Below, one piece after another: positions 49,833 through 59,503 of a stretch of 64,000 nucleotides of DNA. Origin of the DNA: Clostridium cavendishii DSM 21758 (GTDB lineage: Bacteria; Bacillota; Clostridia; Clostridiales; Clostridiaceae); contig NZ_FQZB01000009.1 of assembly GCF_900141845.1 (NCBI RefSeq), positions 124,001-188,000 on the forward strand, read 5' to 3'. Below the pieces are notes generated by a model that was given only the letters and a program-made list of their open reading frames with translations, ran no database searches and was not told the DNA's origin. The translations under genes and the position numbers were made by a program. Position 1 is the stretch's first letter, and each line of letters opens with the position of its first letter.

Positions 49833-50813
49833 CTAAATAGACATAAAACCGATAAAACATAGTAAAACTGTAATAACTGAAAATATTGATACTATTTTTA
49901 CTTCACTCCATCCTAACTGTTCAAAATGATGATGTATCGGAGCCATTTTAAATACTCTTTTACCTGTAAGTTTAAATGAAGTAACTTGAATTATAACTGA
50001 TAAAGCTTCTATAACATAAATCAAACCTATTATTGCCACTAAAATAGGCATTTTTAAAAGTAATGCTACAGCTCCTACCGCTCCCCCTAATGCTAATGAT
50101 CCTGTATCTCCCATAAATACTTTCGCTGGAAAAGCATTAAATCTTAAGAATCCAAGTAATGCGCCTGATAATGCAACACAGAAAGTTGCTAACGTATATT
50201 CTCCTGCTCTAAAACTTACTATAGCTAAAAATGTCATTACTAAAACAGTTACTGATGTTGCTAATCCATCTAATCCATCTGTTAAATTTACAGCATTTGT
50301 AGTTGCCGCAAAATAAAATATAACGCATGGTATATAAAAAGCACCTACATCAAATAAATATGAAGTATCAGAAGAAAATGGTATTTTTATTTGAGTTCCT
50401 AATGTATTTTTAGCATAAATAGCCAATATTGTTGAGACTATAAGTAATAACACCATTTTTTGCCATGCCCTTAGACCCAGATTATTTTTATGTATTATCT
50501 TAAGTATATCATCTAAAAATCCTATAAATCCAAATGCTATAAATGCATATAATGCTACCATTGATTTATCTGAAAAATCTCTTACCATTATTAACATTGT
50601 AAGCATTGTAGCTACTATAAATATCACTCCTCCTATAGTAGGAGTTCCAGCCTTCTTCAAATGACTTTTAGGTCCATCTTCTCTAATATTTTGTCCAAAC
50701 TTTAATCTTCTAAGCATTGGTATAAGTGCTGGCCCTATTGCTGTAGCTATTAAAAAACTTACTACTACTGCTATTATCATTGTTGGATTTATTAAATTCA
50801 CTATTTTATCCAT
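49833..50813 (-). CDS. mraY: Phospho-N-acetylmuramoyl-pentapeptide transferase
   Basis: 326 residues with about ten membrane helices. It makes lipid I by moving phospho-MurNAc-pentapeptide to undecaprenyl phosphate. Signatures are KKAGTPTIGGVIF near residue 50, the Asp-rich FIGFLDDILKI and NAVNLTDGLDGLA, and the C-terminal APIHHHFEQLGWSE. Order murF-mraY-ftsW lacks the murD and murG genes that stand here in Bacillus; those must be elsewhere. Confidence 0.97.
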   Translation of the reverse strand: MDKIVNLINPTMIIAVVVSFLIATAIGPALIPMLRRLKFGQNIREDGPKSHLKKAGTPTIGGVIFIVATMLTMLIMVRDFSDKSMVALYAFIAFGFIGFLDDILKIIHKNNLGLRAWQKMVLLLIVSTILAIYAKNTLGTQIKIPFSSDTSYLFDVGAFYIPCVIFYFAATTNAVNLTDGLDGLATSVTVLVMTFLAIVSFRAGEYTLATFCVALSGALLGFLRFNAFPAKVFMGDTGSLALGGAVGAVALLLKMPILVAIIGLIYVIEALSVIIQVTSFKLTGKRVFKMAPIHHHFEQLGWSEVKIVSIFSVITVLLCFIGFMSI

Positions 50814-50858
50814 ATTATATCGCTACTAAATTTCATTTAAGTAGCCTTCACCTCCAAA

Positions 50859-52226
50859 TTATAAATTAAATTTTTCTAATTCTTTTGTAATCTCTTCAAA
50901 TTTCATGCTTCTAGATGCCTTTATTAAAATAACATCTCCTTTTTTTATAAAAGATTTTAAATCTTTTATAAGTTCTTTTTTAGATTCGTAAACCTTAGCC
51001 TCTTCACCAAATCCAATTTTGGCAAACTTAGTGAACTCTCCAACCAATAACATTTTATCAATTCCATTAATCTTTGCATATTCACCAATTTCTCTATGTG
51101 CATTTTCTGATTCATGTCCTAACTCTTTCATAGTTCCTATTATTGCTATATTTCTTTTACCATTAAGAGCTTTTTGAACATCTATAGATGATTTTACTGA
51201 AGCTGGACTTGAGTTATAGCAATCATTTATTAAAGTAAAATCCTTTAACTTTATAATATCTAATCTCATAGATGTAGCCTCTAAATTCAAAAGACCTTTT
51301 TGCATATTTTCATAACTTACTTTAAGTTCTTTTGCTATAGCAATTGCTAATAGTAAATTTTGAATATTATGTTTCCCTGGTAAATTCAAATCAAAATTCA
51401 CAACATCATTCTCATCATTTATTTTAAATTTAGAACTATTTTCAAATAAATTTATTTCACTTGCAAATATATTATTTTCTTCACTTATTCCTGTTTTTAT
51501 TATTCTATATGAATCTGTCGTAACCTTAGCTAACATATCATCATCACCATTCAAAACTAATAGATTATTTTTTTCAAAGTAATCAACTATTTCTAGTTTC
51601 GCCTTTAAAATATTATCTTTAGTCTTCAAATTCTCTATATGAGATATGCCAATATTAGTAATTGCTGCTATATCTGGAGTTGCTACTCTAGCAAGATTGT
51701 GTATCTCTAAAAGGTTACTCATCCCCATTTCAAGCACAGCTATATCATAGCTAGAATCTAATTCCAATATCATAAGTGGCATACCTATCTCATTGTTGAA
51801 GTTTCCCTTAGTCTTAAAAACTTTATAATCTTCACTTAATACTGCTGCTATTAAATCCTTGGTTGAAGTTTTTCCTGTAGATCCAGTAATTCCTACTACT
51901 TTAATATCAAGTTTATTTCTATAATATTTTGCAAGATCTAATAAAGCTTCTCTAGTATTATTAACCAAGATTATATTTATTTCATCATTTAAAGTTTTCT
52001 CATCATAAAGTTTTTCGTCTATTATAGCTACTATCGCACCTTTTTCTGATGCTTCATTTATATACGTATTTCCGTTGAAGTTTTCACCTTTAAGAGCTAT
52101 AAACACACTACCTTTTTCTATTTTTCTAGTATCTGTTGATACTCTTAAAAACTTTTCACTATTTCCTTTTCTTATTACTTCACCTTTAACTGCTTCAACA
52201 ATTTCTTTAAAAGTCAATTCTAGCAT
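50859..52226 (-). CDS. murF: UDP-MurNAc-tripeptide:D-Ala-D-Ala ligase
   Basis: 455 residues of the Mur ligase family. The ATP motif VGITGSTGKTSTKDLI is near residue 110, and the central domain has the FNNEIGMPLMIL and EMGMSNLLEIHNLA patterns. The C-terminal domain holds the DCYNSSPASVKSSID motif typical of MurF. It adds D-Ala-D-Ala to UDP-MurNAc-tripeptide. It lies 13 bp after murE, whose product is its substrate. Confidence 0.97.
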   Translation of the reverse strand: MLELTFKEIVEAVKGEVIRKGNSEKFLRVSTDTRKIEKGSVFIALKGENFNGNTYINEASEKGAIVAIIDEKLYDEKTLNDEINIILVNNTREALLDLAKYYRNKLDIKVVGITGSTGKTSTKDLIAAVLSEDYKVFKTKGNFNNEIGMPLMILELDSSYDIAVLEMGMSNLLEIHNLARVATPDIAAITNIGISHIENLKTKDNILKAKLEIVDYFEKNNLLVLNGDDDMLAKVTTDSYRIIKTGISEENNIFASEINLFENSSKFKINDENDVVNFDLNLPGKHNIQNLLLAIAIAKELKVSYENMQKGLLNLEATSMRLDIIKLKDFTLINDCYNSSPASVKSSIDVQKALNGKRNIAIIGTMKELGHESENAHREIGEYAKINGIDKMLLVGEFTKFAKIGFGEEAKVYESKKELIKDLKSFIKKGDVILIKASRSMKFEEITKELEKFNL

Positions 52227-52239
52227 ATAACTTTCACCT

Positions 52240-53691
52240 CTATTTATTTAAAATTTCGTACACAACTTCTCTTTCATCAAAATGTATAGTACCTGTATTT
52301 AGTATTTGATAAGTTTCATGACCCTTACCTGCAATTAAAATAACATCACCATTTTTAGCTATATCTAAGGCATGTTCTATAGCCATATATCTATTTTCTA
52401 TAACTTCACAATTTTTCTTTTCAATGCCTTTTAAAATATCATTTATTATAGCAATAGGTTCTTCACTCCTTGGGTTATCTGATGTAACTATAGCTATGTC
52501 TGATAAATCACTTGCTATTTTCCCCATAATAGGTCTTTTAACTGTATCTCTATCTCCTCCACAACCAAATACAGTTATAACTCTATTTTTAGTACAAGCT
52601 CTTACTGTATTTATTATATTCTCTAACCCATCAGGACTATGTGCATAATCAATAATTATTTCGTATGGAAGGTTCAAATCTGTAGCTACCCTTTCACATC
52701 TCCCTGGAACAATAGATCTTTCCAAACCACTTTTTATAGCTTCAATAGATATCCCCATTTTATAACAACTTATTATAGCACCTAAAGAATTATAAACATT
52801 ATATAACCCTGGTATATTTACTTTAAATTCACTCTGCACATTATTTAAAACTATTTTAAATTCTGACCCTTTTTCAGTAGTTTTAATCTCTTTTGCTGTA
52901 AAATCCGAAATTTTATTAGTTGCTATTGTATATATATCACTTGCTTTTTGCTGTTTTAAATCATTTAAAACCCTAATTCCATACTCATCATCTATATTTA
53001 TAATCTTAGTACAAGTCCTCTCAAATAATTTAAATTTAGCCTTATAATAATTTTCAAATGTCTTATGGAAATCCAAATGATCTCTTGTAAGATTTGTAAA
53101 TATAGCTGACTCAAATTGAACTCCATATACTCTATCAAGCTCCAAAGAGTGAGACGATACTTCCATAACACAATATTTAACTTCCTCATTTACCATATCA
53201 TAAAACAATTTTTGAAGCTCCAAGGATTCTGGTGTAGTCCTTTCAGTTTTTATAGGTTTATTACCTATATAATTTGCAATAGTGCCTATTAATCCAACTT
53301 TATGACCAGCTTGTTCCAAAATACTCTTTATCATAAATGCTGTTGTCGTTTTACCATTGGTTCCTGTAATTCCTATTATATTAAGCTTATTAGCTGGATT
53401 ATTATAATAATTAGCTCCCATAATAGCTAAAGCTTTTCTACTATCTTTAACCTTTATTACGTTAACTTCTGCATCTATTTCTACTAACTCTTCCACTATT
53501 ATAGATGTTGCTCCATTTTTTATAGCTCCATCTATATATTTATGCCCATCTGATACAAAACCTTTTATGCAAACAAAAACATCTCCACTAGAAACTTTTC
53601 TATTATCATAGCAAATATTATTAATTTCTATTTCAGAGTTGCCTTTTATCACTTCAAAGTCTATACCTTTAAGTAAATTTTTTAATATCAT
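52240..53691 (-). CDS. murE: UDP-MurNAc-L-Ala-D-Glu:meso-diaminopimelate ligase
   Basis: About 483 residues from ATG 53689-53691, after AAGGAG; a GTG three codons earlier overlaps that site. The ATP motif is GITGTNGKTTTAFM near residue 110. The substrate-specificity loop TSDNPRSEEP carries DNPR, the hallmark of meso-diaminopimelate-type MurE (lysine types differ), so the peptidoglycan is predicted to be meso-DAP type. The carbamylated-lysine region YKAKFKLF is present. A hairpin separates it from spoVD. Confidence 0.97.
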   Translation of the reverse strand: MILKNLLKGIDFEVIKGNSEIEINNICYDNRKVSSGDVFVCIKGFVSDGHKYIDGAIKNGATSIIVEELVEIDAEVNVIKVKDSRKALAIMGANYYNNPANKLNIIGITGTNGKTTTAFMIKSILEQAGHKVGLIGTIANYIGNKPIKTERTTPESLELQKLFYDMVNEEVKYCVMEVSSHSLELDRVYGVQFESAIFTNLTRDHLDFHKTFENYYKAKFKLFERTCTKIINIDDEYGIRVLNDLKQQKASDIYTIATNKISDFTAKEIKTTEKGSEFKIVLNNVQSEFKVNIPGLYNVYNSLGAIISCYKMGISIEAIKSGLERSIVPGRCERVATDLNLPYEIIIDYAHSPDGLENIINTVRACTKNRVITVFGCGGDRDTVKRPIMGKIASDLSDIAIVTSDNPRSEEPIAIINDILKGIEKKNCEVIENRYMAIEHALDIAKNGDVILIAGKGHETYQILNTGTIHFDEREVVYEILNK

Positions 53692-53744
53692 GTCAATCAC
53701 TCCTTAAATCATATGCTACAAAACTTTAGTAAATTACTAACAAA

Positions 53745-53773
53745 ACACTAGCATGCGGAAAAATCCACATGCT
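53745..53773 (-). terminator. Terminator-like hairpin between spoVD and murE
   Basis: A 10-bp stem (53750-53759 with 53764-53773, core AGCATGYGGA) containing one G-U pair on the minus strand and a 4-nt loop. The following minus-strand bases (AGTGTTTTGTT) have only a broken T run, so partial termination or mRNA processing is more likely than full termination. Confidence 0.5.
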
Positions 53774-53786
53774 TGTGCTTAAAATT

Positions 53787-55982
53787 TTAATCATCCAAAT
53801 CTGTATCTAACTTACATTTAACTTCAGTATCCTTAGAAATAACTTCATTTGGCTCTGAACTCATTTCCTCAATTAAACCTTCACCTTCAAAGCTAGCTTT
53901 TATGCCAAGCTTATTAAATATTTTTATAGCGCCCTCTTTTGTATAACCTATAACATCTGGCACAACTACCTCTTTATTATAGGTCGCTGTAGCCCCTGTG
54001 TAAAGATTTATCTTAGCCCCTTCTTTAACTGTGCATCCTGGTTTTGGCGTAATATCATTTATATATTCGCCCTCACCCTGAATTTCAAAATTTAGTTTAA
54101 GGTCTTTTAATATCTTCTTGACTTCATTAACATTCTTGCCTCTAACTTCAGGTATTAATACATCATTTCCTAATGATTTATTTACTTCATCCTTAACGCT
54201 ATCTGGATCTAAATAATTAAAAATATCTGTAAATAATATTTTAGCTGCTGGTGTTGTTACAAGACCTGCATAATATTCTCCATTGCTTGGTTCGTCTATA
54301 GATACCATAACTGTAACCTTTGGATCATCACAAGGAGCCATTCCCATGAAAGATGAAATATACTTTCCTGGAGCATAAACTCCATTTATAACTTTCTGAG
54401 CAGTTCCTGTTTTACCAGCTATATGATATCCATCTATAAATGTTCTTTTAGCTGATCCTTCAGTAACAACTCTTTCTAGATAAGTTCTTAACAACCTAGT
54501 TTTTTCCTCACTTACTACCCTTTCAGTTTTAGGATTAAATGCATAATCTAAAATTCTTTTACCATTATCATCTGCATGAGATATATCCTTCATTACATGA
54601 GGTTGTATAAGCGTACCTCCATTAGCTATAGCATTAAAAGCAGTCATAAACTGAACAGGATTAACAGTATTAGTTTGTCCAAATGCTATTGTTGCTAAAT
54701 CTACATCGGTTATATTTTCTGTTTTCTTTACAATTCCTTTTGCTTCTCCAGGCAAGTCTACACCTGAAACTTTTCCAAGTCCAAATTTTTTAATATACGC
54801 ATTCAATTTTTCTTTACCCATAGCTTTTCCAAGCTCTACAAAACCTACATTACATGAATTTTTAATTATATCTGGAAAAGGCTGAGTTCCATGCCCTGTT
54901 CTTTTCCAACATTTAATTGTTCTATTTAAAACCTTTATACTTCCACCACAATTATATTTCTCAGAACCACCTCCAATACCTTCTTCCATCGCTCCTATAG
55001 AGGTTATTACCTTAAATATAGATCCTGGCTCAAAAGTATCGGAAACGCATCTGTTTCTCCACATTTTTTGTATTTTATCTTTTGCCGTAGAACCTTCAAA
55101 ATTTTCTGCTCCCTCATATGGTTTATTAGGATTAAAATCTGGCTTATTTGCCATAGCTAATACTTCACCAGTTTTAGGATTCATAACTATAACAGAAACC
55201 GCTTTTGCCTTATTATCGTTCAAAGCAATCTCAGCCGCTTTTTCAGCAAATCCTTGTATTTTTTCATCTACAGTCAAAGTAACATCTTTTCCATCTACTG
55301 GCCTTGTAAACCTTGATATCGTATATGGTAATTCTTCACTTCTTCTATCTATTTCAGTCAATCTAAGTCCTGGTGTTCCTGAAAGAGCCTTATCATAAAC
55401 ATATTCTACCCCACCAAGTCCCTTACCATCAGAATTGGTGGTACCAAGTACTTGCGCTAAAAAGTTATTATTAGGATAATACCTTTTTGTATCAGGCGAT
55501 ATCAATACTCCATTAATTTTTAATTCTTTTACTTTATCGGCATCTTCTTTTTCTATTCTTCTTACAAGTGTAGCTGCCCCCGCATTAGCTCCTGATGGCA
55601 ACTTAAATTCTAATTTTTTAAGCACTTCTGGTTTATCAATTCCAACTGCTTTAGAAATCTTATTAGCTATTTCATCTGTATTGGTATTGTTTTTTTGACA
55701 ATATGATCTTATGGCATTTAAATCAAAGTCTATTCTATAAACATTAGCGCTAACTGCTAATTCTTTATTATTTCGATCTAGGATTCTCCCTCTTCTAGCA
55801 TCTATTTTTACTTCACTTGTCCACTGATCAGCTGCCATTTTAGCATATTCTGTGCTTTTAAATATCATTATATATGATAATCTTAAAGTTAGTATAAACA
55901 AGGTGATTATGAGACAACAAATAACAATATACATTCTTCTTTTAATAGTAGATTTATCTCTATAAATCCGTTCTTTCACCAA
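53787..55982 (-). CDS. spoVD: Class B penicillin-binding protein, SpoVD/FtsI type with PASTA domains
   Basis: 731 residues. A N-terminal membrane helix (about 18-40) is followed by a pedestal domain (about 55-220, RRGRILDRNNKELAVS) and a transpeptidase domain with active-site motif PGSIFK (SxxK), NSCNVG (SxN) and HIAGKTGTAQ (KTG). Two C-terminal PASTA modules (about 610-670 and 675-731) begin IPEVRG and VPDVIG. It crosslinks peptidoglycan at the septum or spore cortex, with the SEDS partner at 48699. Vegetative versus sporulation role is unresolved. Confidence 0.94.
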   Translation of the reverse strand: MVKERIYRDKSTIKRRMYIVICCLIITLFILTLRLSYIMIFKSTEYAKMAADQWTSEVKIDARRGRILDRNNKELAVSANVYRIDFDLNAIRSYCQKNNTNTDEIANKISKAVGIDKPEVLKKLEFKLPSGANAGAATLVRRIEKEDADKVKELKINGVLISPDTKRYYPNNNFLAQVLGTTNSDGKGLGGVEYVYDKALSGTPGLRLTEIDRRSEELPYTISRFTRPVDGKDVTLTVDEKIQGFAEKAAEIALNDNKAKAVSVIVMNPKTGEVLAMANKPDFNPNKPYEGAENFEGSTAKDKIQKMWRNRCVSDTFEPGSIFKVITSIGAMEEGIGGGSEKYNCGGSIKVLNRTIKCWKRTGHGTQPFPDIIKNSCNVGFVELGKAMGKEKLNAYIKKFGLGKVSGVDLPGEAKGIVKKTENITDVDLATIAFGQTNTVNPVQFMTAFNAIANGGTLIQPHVMKDISHADDNGKRILDYAFNPKTERVVSEEKTRLLRTYLERVVTEGSAKRTFIDGYHIAGKTGTAQKVINGVYAPGKYISSFMGMAPCDDPKVTVMVSIDEPSNGEYYAGLVTTPAAKILFTDIFNYLDPDSVKDEVNKSLGNDVLIPEVRGKNVNEVKKILKDLKLNFEIQGEGEYINDITPKPGCTVKEGAKINLYTGATATYNKEVVVPDVIGYTKEGAIKIFNKLGIKASFEGEGLIEEMSSEPNEVISKDTEVKCKLDTDLDD

Positions 55983-56009
55983 TTACCCCTCCATCGGCAT
56001 TGCTATGGG

Positions 56010-56057
56010 AACCTAAAAAACATTTAGGGATGCACCCTATTTTAAAAGTGCATCCTT
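56010..56057 (-). terminator. Terminator-like hairpin at the end of the ftsL-like gene
   Basis: A 10-bp stem (56026-56035 with 56048-56057, core GGATGCAC) including one G-U pair, with a 12-nt loop that contains the ftsL-like stop codon. Six T follow after 5 nt (A run at 56015-56020). It could reduce read-through from mraZ-rsmH-ftsL into spoVD. Confidence 0.65.
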
Positions 56058-56549
56058 TATATTCATTATGAAACTTTTGTTATTCGTAACTTTTACAGGT
56101 TTATTTTCTTGTTTTTTAAAATTATCTTTAGTTAAATCTACTTTAACTATATTTTCCTTTGTTGGTATTACCATATTTAAGTCATTCTCTGATGTCTTCT
56201 TAACATTTCCTAAAGATGAGGCCTTTAGAATTTCAACACGTAAAGCTTCATTATCACTTGACACTTCACTTATTTGCTTATTAGTATTAGAAAGATTATT
56301 TCTCATTGAATACACATTAGTATCTCTCCATATAGCAATCATACCTAAGACAAATATTAATGCTCCTATCTGCAATATCTCTGCTCTAGTTTTTCTTCTT
56401 TGATTTTTAAGCCTATTTTTTCTCTCTAACTTAGATTTTTTTAACTTTTCATATTGTTTGTCAACCTCGTGATTAGTCTCTTTTTTCTTAGGTTGTAATG
56501 CTGTGTTGCCCTTAACATAATCATAATCCTTTAATACCAATTTATTCAC
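56037..56549 (-). CDS. FtsL-like division protein
   Basis: 170 residues: a highly basic cytoplasmic segment (KKSKLERKNRLKNQRRKTRAE), a membrane helix (about 56-74) and a short extracytoplasmic coiled coil (NNLSNTNKQISEVSSDNEALRVEILKAS, read in two parts) with heptad Leu. Placement between rsmH and the PBP gene is that of ftsL, which with DivIB and DivIC activates septal synthesis. FtsL sequences diverge strongly, so the call depends on topology and order. Confidence 0.78.
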   Translation of the reverse strand: MNKLVLKDYDYVKGNTALQPKKKETNHEVDKQYEKLKKSKLERKNRLKNQRRKTRAEILQIGALIFVLGMIAIWRDTNVYSMRNNLSNTNKQISEVSSDNEALRVEILKASSLGNVKKTSENDLNMVIPTKENIVKVDLTKDNFKKQENKPVKVTNNKSFIMNIKDALLK

Positions 56550-56574
56550 TTCCTCATCCTAATATTCTTTAATT

Positions 56575-57507
56575 TTAAATTTTTTCTAAAACTCTTAATT
56601 TAGCACTTCTACTTCTTGGATTTATCTCTAACTCTTCTTTTGATGGTTCTATAGGTTTTCTAGTTAAAACTTTAACGCTTTTTGTTTTTCCACACACACA
56701 TATCGGAAATTCCTTTGGACATGTACATGGATTTTCCAAATCTCTATAAGAATTTTTAACTATTCTATCCTCTAAAGAATGGAATGTTATTATAGCCATT
56801 CTTCCACCCTTACTTAATTTTGAAACCCCATCAATTATAGTTTTATTTATAATATCTAGTTCTTTATTAACTTCTATTCTTATAGCCTGAAAAGTTCTTT
56901 TTGCTGGATGTGGACCTTCTCTTCTAGCCTTTGCTGGTATCGCAGCCTTTATTATGTCTACTAATTCTAACGTAGTCTCTATATTCTTCGTTTCTCTAGC
57001 ATTTAAAATGAATTTTGAAATCCTTTTCGCAAATTTCTCTTCACCAAATTCTTTTATAACTCTTGTAATTTCTTCTTCACTATAGTTATTTACTATATCA
57101 TAAGCTGAAAACTCTATCTCCCTATTCATTCTCATATCTAAAGGAGCATCCTGCATATAACTAAACCCTCTGTCTCCTGTATCTAATTGATAGGATGATA
57201 CTCCTAAATCCATTAGTATCCCATCGACTTCTCCTATATCCAAACTTTCAAGAACATTTTTTATATCATGAAAATTACTATGTACGAGAGTTACATTTTT
57301 AAATTCTTTTAATCTTTCTCCAGCGGCCTTTAAAGCATCTTTATCTTGGTCTATCCCTATTAATCTACCCTTTTCGTTTAATCTTTTTACTATTTCACTA
57401 GAATGTCCCGCACCTCCTAAAGTACAATCCACATATATGCCATCTGGCTTTATATTAAGATTCTCTATACATTCATCAAGTAATACAGATACATGTTTAA
57501 ATTCCAT
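56575..57507 (-). CDS. rsmH: 16S rRNA cytosine-1402 N4-methyltransferase
   Basis: 310 residues. SAM-binding motif DCTLGGAGHSSEIVKRL near residue 30, VDGILMDLGVSSYQLD near 100, RTFQAIRIEVN near 215 and AIITFHSLEDRIVK. It methylates N4 of C1402 in the ribosomal P site, paired with RsmI. Formerly MraW. Lies 11 bp after mraZ at the head of the dcw cluster, the classic order. Confidence 0.98.
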   Translation of the reverse strand: MEFKHVSVLLDECIENLNIKPDGIYVDCTLGGAGHSSEIVKRLNEKGRLIGIDQDKDALKAAGERLKEFKNVTLVHSNFHDIKNVLESLDIGEVDGILMDLGVSSYQLDTGDRGFSYMQDAPLDMRMNREIEFSAYDIVNNYSEEEITRVIKEFGEEKFAKRISKFILNARETKNIETTLELVDIIKAAIPAKARREGPHPAKRTFQAIRIEVNKELDIINKTIIDGVSKLSKGGRMAIITFHSLEDRIVKNSYRDLENPCTCPKEFPICVCGKTKSVKVLTRKPIEPSKEELEINPRSRSAKLRVLEKI

Positions 57508-57518
57508 ACTAATACTCC

Positions 57519-57947
57519 TTATATCCCTAAGTCACTCATTTTTTCTGCAATTGAATCAAAATCTATGTTTGATTCATTATATTCTTGCCACTTAGCCTTA
57601 CTCCAAATTTCTATTCTAGTCAATACGCCTATACTTACTATTTCCTTTTCAATTCCTGCATATTCAATCAAATTCTGAGGAATTAATCCTCTACCTTGTT
57701 TATCAAGCTCTATTTCACTAGCTCCTGAGAAAAAAAATCTCACAAAAGCTCTAGCATCTTTATTAGTTAATGGTAATGACTTCAATTTTCCCTCAAGTAC
57801 CTTCCATTCATTAATGGTGTAAACATAAAGACAACCATCTAGTCCCTTTGTTATTACAAACTTGTCTCCTATTTCATCTCTGAATTTAGATGGAATTATT
57901 ATTCTGTTTTTAGAATCTAAGCCGTGTTGATATTCTCCTATAAACAT
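57519..57947 (-). CDS. mraZ: Transcriptional regulator MraZ
   Basis: 142 residues with two SpoVT/AbrB-like repeats (about 5-50 and 75-120). Each has the DxxR pattern: GLDSKNRIIIPSKFRDE and ELDKQGRGLIPQNLIEYA. It binds the direct repeats upstream of its own promoter and regulates the dcw cluster (repressor in E. coli, reported activator in mycoplasma). Three such repeats are seen at 58010-58036. Confidence 0.97.
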   Translation of the reverse strand: MFIGEYQHGLDSKNRIIIPSKFRDEIGDKFVITKGLDGCLYVYTINEWKVLEGKLKSLPLTNKDARAFVRFFFSGASEIELDKQGRGLIPQNLIEYAGIEKEIVSIGVLTRIEIWSKAKWQEYNESNIDFDSIAEKMSDLGI

Positions 57948-57979
57948 AATTCACCTCTAAAATATAATACACCTCTTAT

Positions 57980-58009
57980 AATTTACACCATTTTCTATGG
58001 TGTTTGCAA
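57980..58009 (-). promoter_or_regulatory. Candidate promoter of the mraZ-dcw cluster
   Basis: TTGCAA (58004-58009) and TAAATT (57980-57985) with 18-bp spacing on the minus strand. Both boxes are moderate. The spacer contains the inverted repeat ACACCAT/ATGGTGT. Confidence 0.45.
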
Positions 58010-58036
58010 CCACTTTGCACCACTTTACACCACTTT
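58010..58036 (-). promoter_or_regulatory. MraZ-binding box array
   Basis: Three copies of AAAGTGG on the minus strand (58030-58036, 58020-58026, 58010-58016) repeat with an exact 10-bp period, once per helical turn. This is the layout of MraZ-binding repeats described for mollicutes (AAAGTG) and E. coli (TGGG). It lies directly upstream of the candidate -35. Confidence 0.85.
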
Positions 58037-58168
58037 CTAGTAATATTATTCTATATAACTTGCTAAATACCTTCTTTTTTCTCATATTTTATAAAAATTT
58101 TATTCACATTAAATATTTTATTATTAAAATTAACCAATCTTACTCATAAATAAATATTTTCTAAAATA

Positions 58169-58198
58169 AAAAAAGCCCCAATAAATTGAGACTTTTTT
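58169..58198 (-). terminator. Terminator after ychF
   Basis: A 13-bp stem (58169-58181 with 58186-58198) in which two plus-strand mismatches are G-U pairs in minus-strand RNA, plus a 4-nt loop and T run. Strand-specific for ychF. Confidence 0.88.
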
Positions 58199-58212
58199 AA
58201 ACACACCATGTC

Positions 58213-59310
58213 TTAAACATTAAACCTAAAGTTTACAACATCGCCATCTTTCATAACATATTCTTTTCCTTCTAATCTATAAAGACCTTTTTCTTTTGCT
58301 GCTGATTCAGAACCACAAGCTACTAAATCATCATAACCAACAACTTCAGCTCTTATAAATCCTCTTTCTATATCAGAGTGTATCTTTCCAGCTGCCTGTG
58401 GAGCCTTTGTCCCTGCTTTTATAGTCCAAGCTCTTACTTCTTGTACTCCAGCTGTTAAATAACTCATTAATCCTAATAATTTATAACTAGAATGAATAAG
58501 TTTATCTAAACCTGATTCAGATAACCCATATTCACTAAGCATTTCTAATTTCTCATCTTCTTCAAGTCCTGAAAGCTCTTCTTCTAGCTTTGCACAAACT
58601 ACTATAACTTCTGATTCCTCTTCTATAGCAAAAGCTTTTACTTTTTGAACATACTCATTATCGTAATTACCAGACATCATATCATCTTCTGATATATTAC
58701 AACAATATAGAACAGGCTTTGAAGTTATTAAAAATAAAGATTTTATAAATTCTTCTTCTTCTTCAGTACATTCTAAGGTTCTTATAGGTTTATTATTTTC
58801 TAAATGAATTTTCATTCTTTCCATTAATTCATATTCGCTTTTAGCTTTTTTATCTCCTGATCTAACAAGCTTTAAAGTTCTTTCCATTCTTCTTTCTAAT
58901 ACTTCTAAATCAGAAAATATAAGTTCTAAACTTATAGTTTCAATATCCCTTATCGGATCTACTGAACCTTCAACATGAACAACATTTTCATCATTAAAAC
59001 ATCTAACTACATGCACTATTGCTGCAACTTCTCTTATATGAGACAAGAATTTATTTCCTAATCCTTCACCTTTACTAGCACCTTTAACTAGTCCTGCAAT
59101 ATCATAAAATTCTACTGCTGTATAAACTTTTCTTTTTGTATTGTACATTTTTTCTAAAACATCTAATCTCTTATCTGGAACGCTAACTACTCCTACATTT
59201 GGCTCTATAGTACAAAATGGATAGTTTGCTGATTCTGCTCCCGCTTTTGTAATTGCATTAAATAAAGTACTTTTACCTACATTCGGTAACCCAACTATTC
59301 CTAACTTCAT
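58213..59310 (-). CDS. ychF: Redox-regulated ATPase YchF (Obg-like)
   Basis: 365 residues. Walker A GLPNVGKSTLFNAITKAG at the N-terminus, switch region NYPFCTIEPNVG, G3 YDIAGLVKGASKGEGLGN and a C-terminal TGS domain (about 280-360, ending DGDVVNFRFNV). YchF prefers ATP to GTP and binds ribosomes; it is linked to the oxidative stress response. Monocistronic between the dcw promoter and the pdaA-like gene. Confidence 0.97.
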   Translation of the reverse strand: MKLGIVGLPNVGKSTLFNAITKAGAESANYPFCTIEPNVGVVSVPDKRLDVLEKMYNTKRKVYTAVEFYDIAGLVKGASKGEGLGNKFLSHIREVAAIVHVVRCFNDENVVHVEGSVDPIRDIETISLELIFSDLEVLERRMERTLKLVRSGDKKAKSEYELMERMKIHLENNKPIRTLECTEEEEEFIKSLFLITSKPVLYCCNISEDDMMSGNYDNEYVQKVKAFAIEEESEVIVVCAKLEEELSGLEEDEKLEMLSEYGLSESGLDKLIHSSYKLLGLMSYLTAGVQEVRAWTIKAGTKAPQAAGKIHSDIERGFIRAEVVGYDDLVACGSESAAKEKGLYRLEGKEYVMKDGDVVNFRFNV

Positions 59311-59503
59311 CTATGTACATTCCTTTCTTAATTAAAACTCATAACATTAAGATTATACTCTAGCTTAAAATATATTTCAACCGCTTAGCTATTTTCAAAT
59401 AGATAGACGCCTAATATTTTCTTAGCTTTTCTTTCCTAACTATCCATCAATACTTATTAATTAAACCATCTCTAGTGGTAATAATAAATTTGAGGTGATG
59501 TTT

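Noticed and set aside
57980..58036. Three AAAGTGG repeats considered as a CRISPR fragment or microsatellite
   Set aside because: The 10-bp period, short unit and position before mraZ fit MraZ boxes; there are no spacers.
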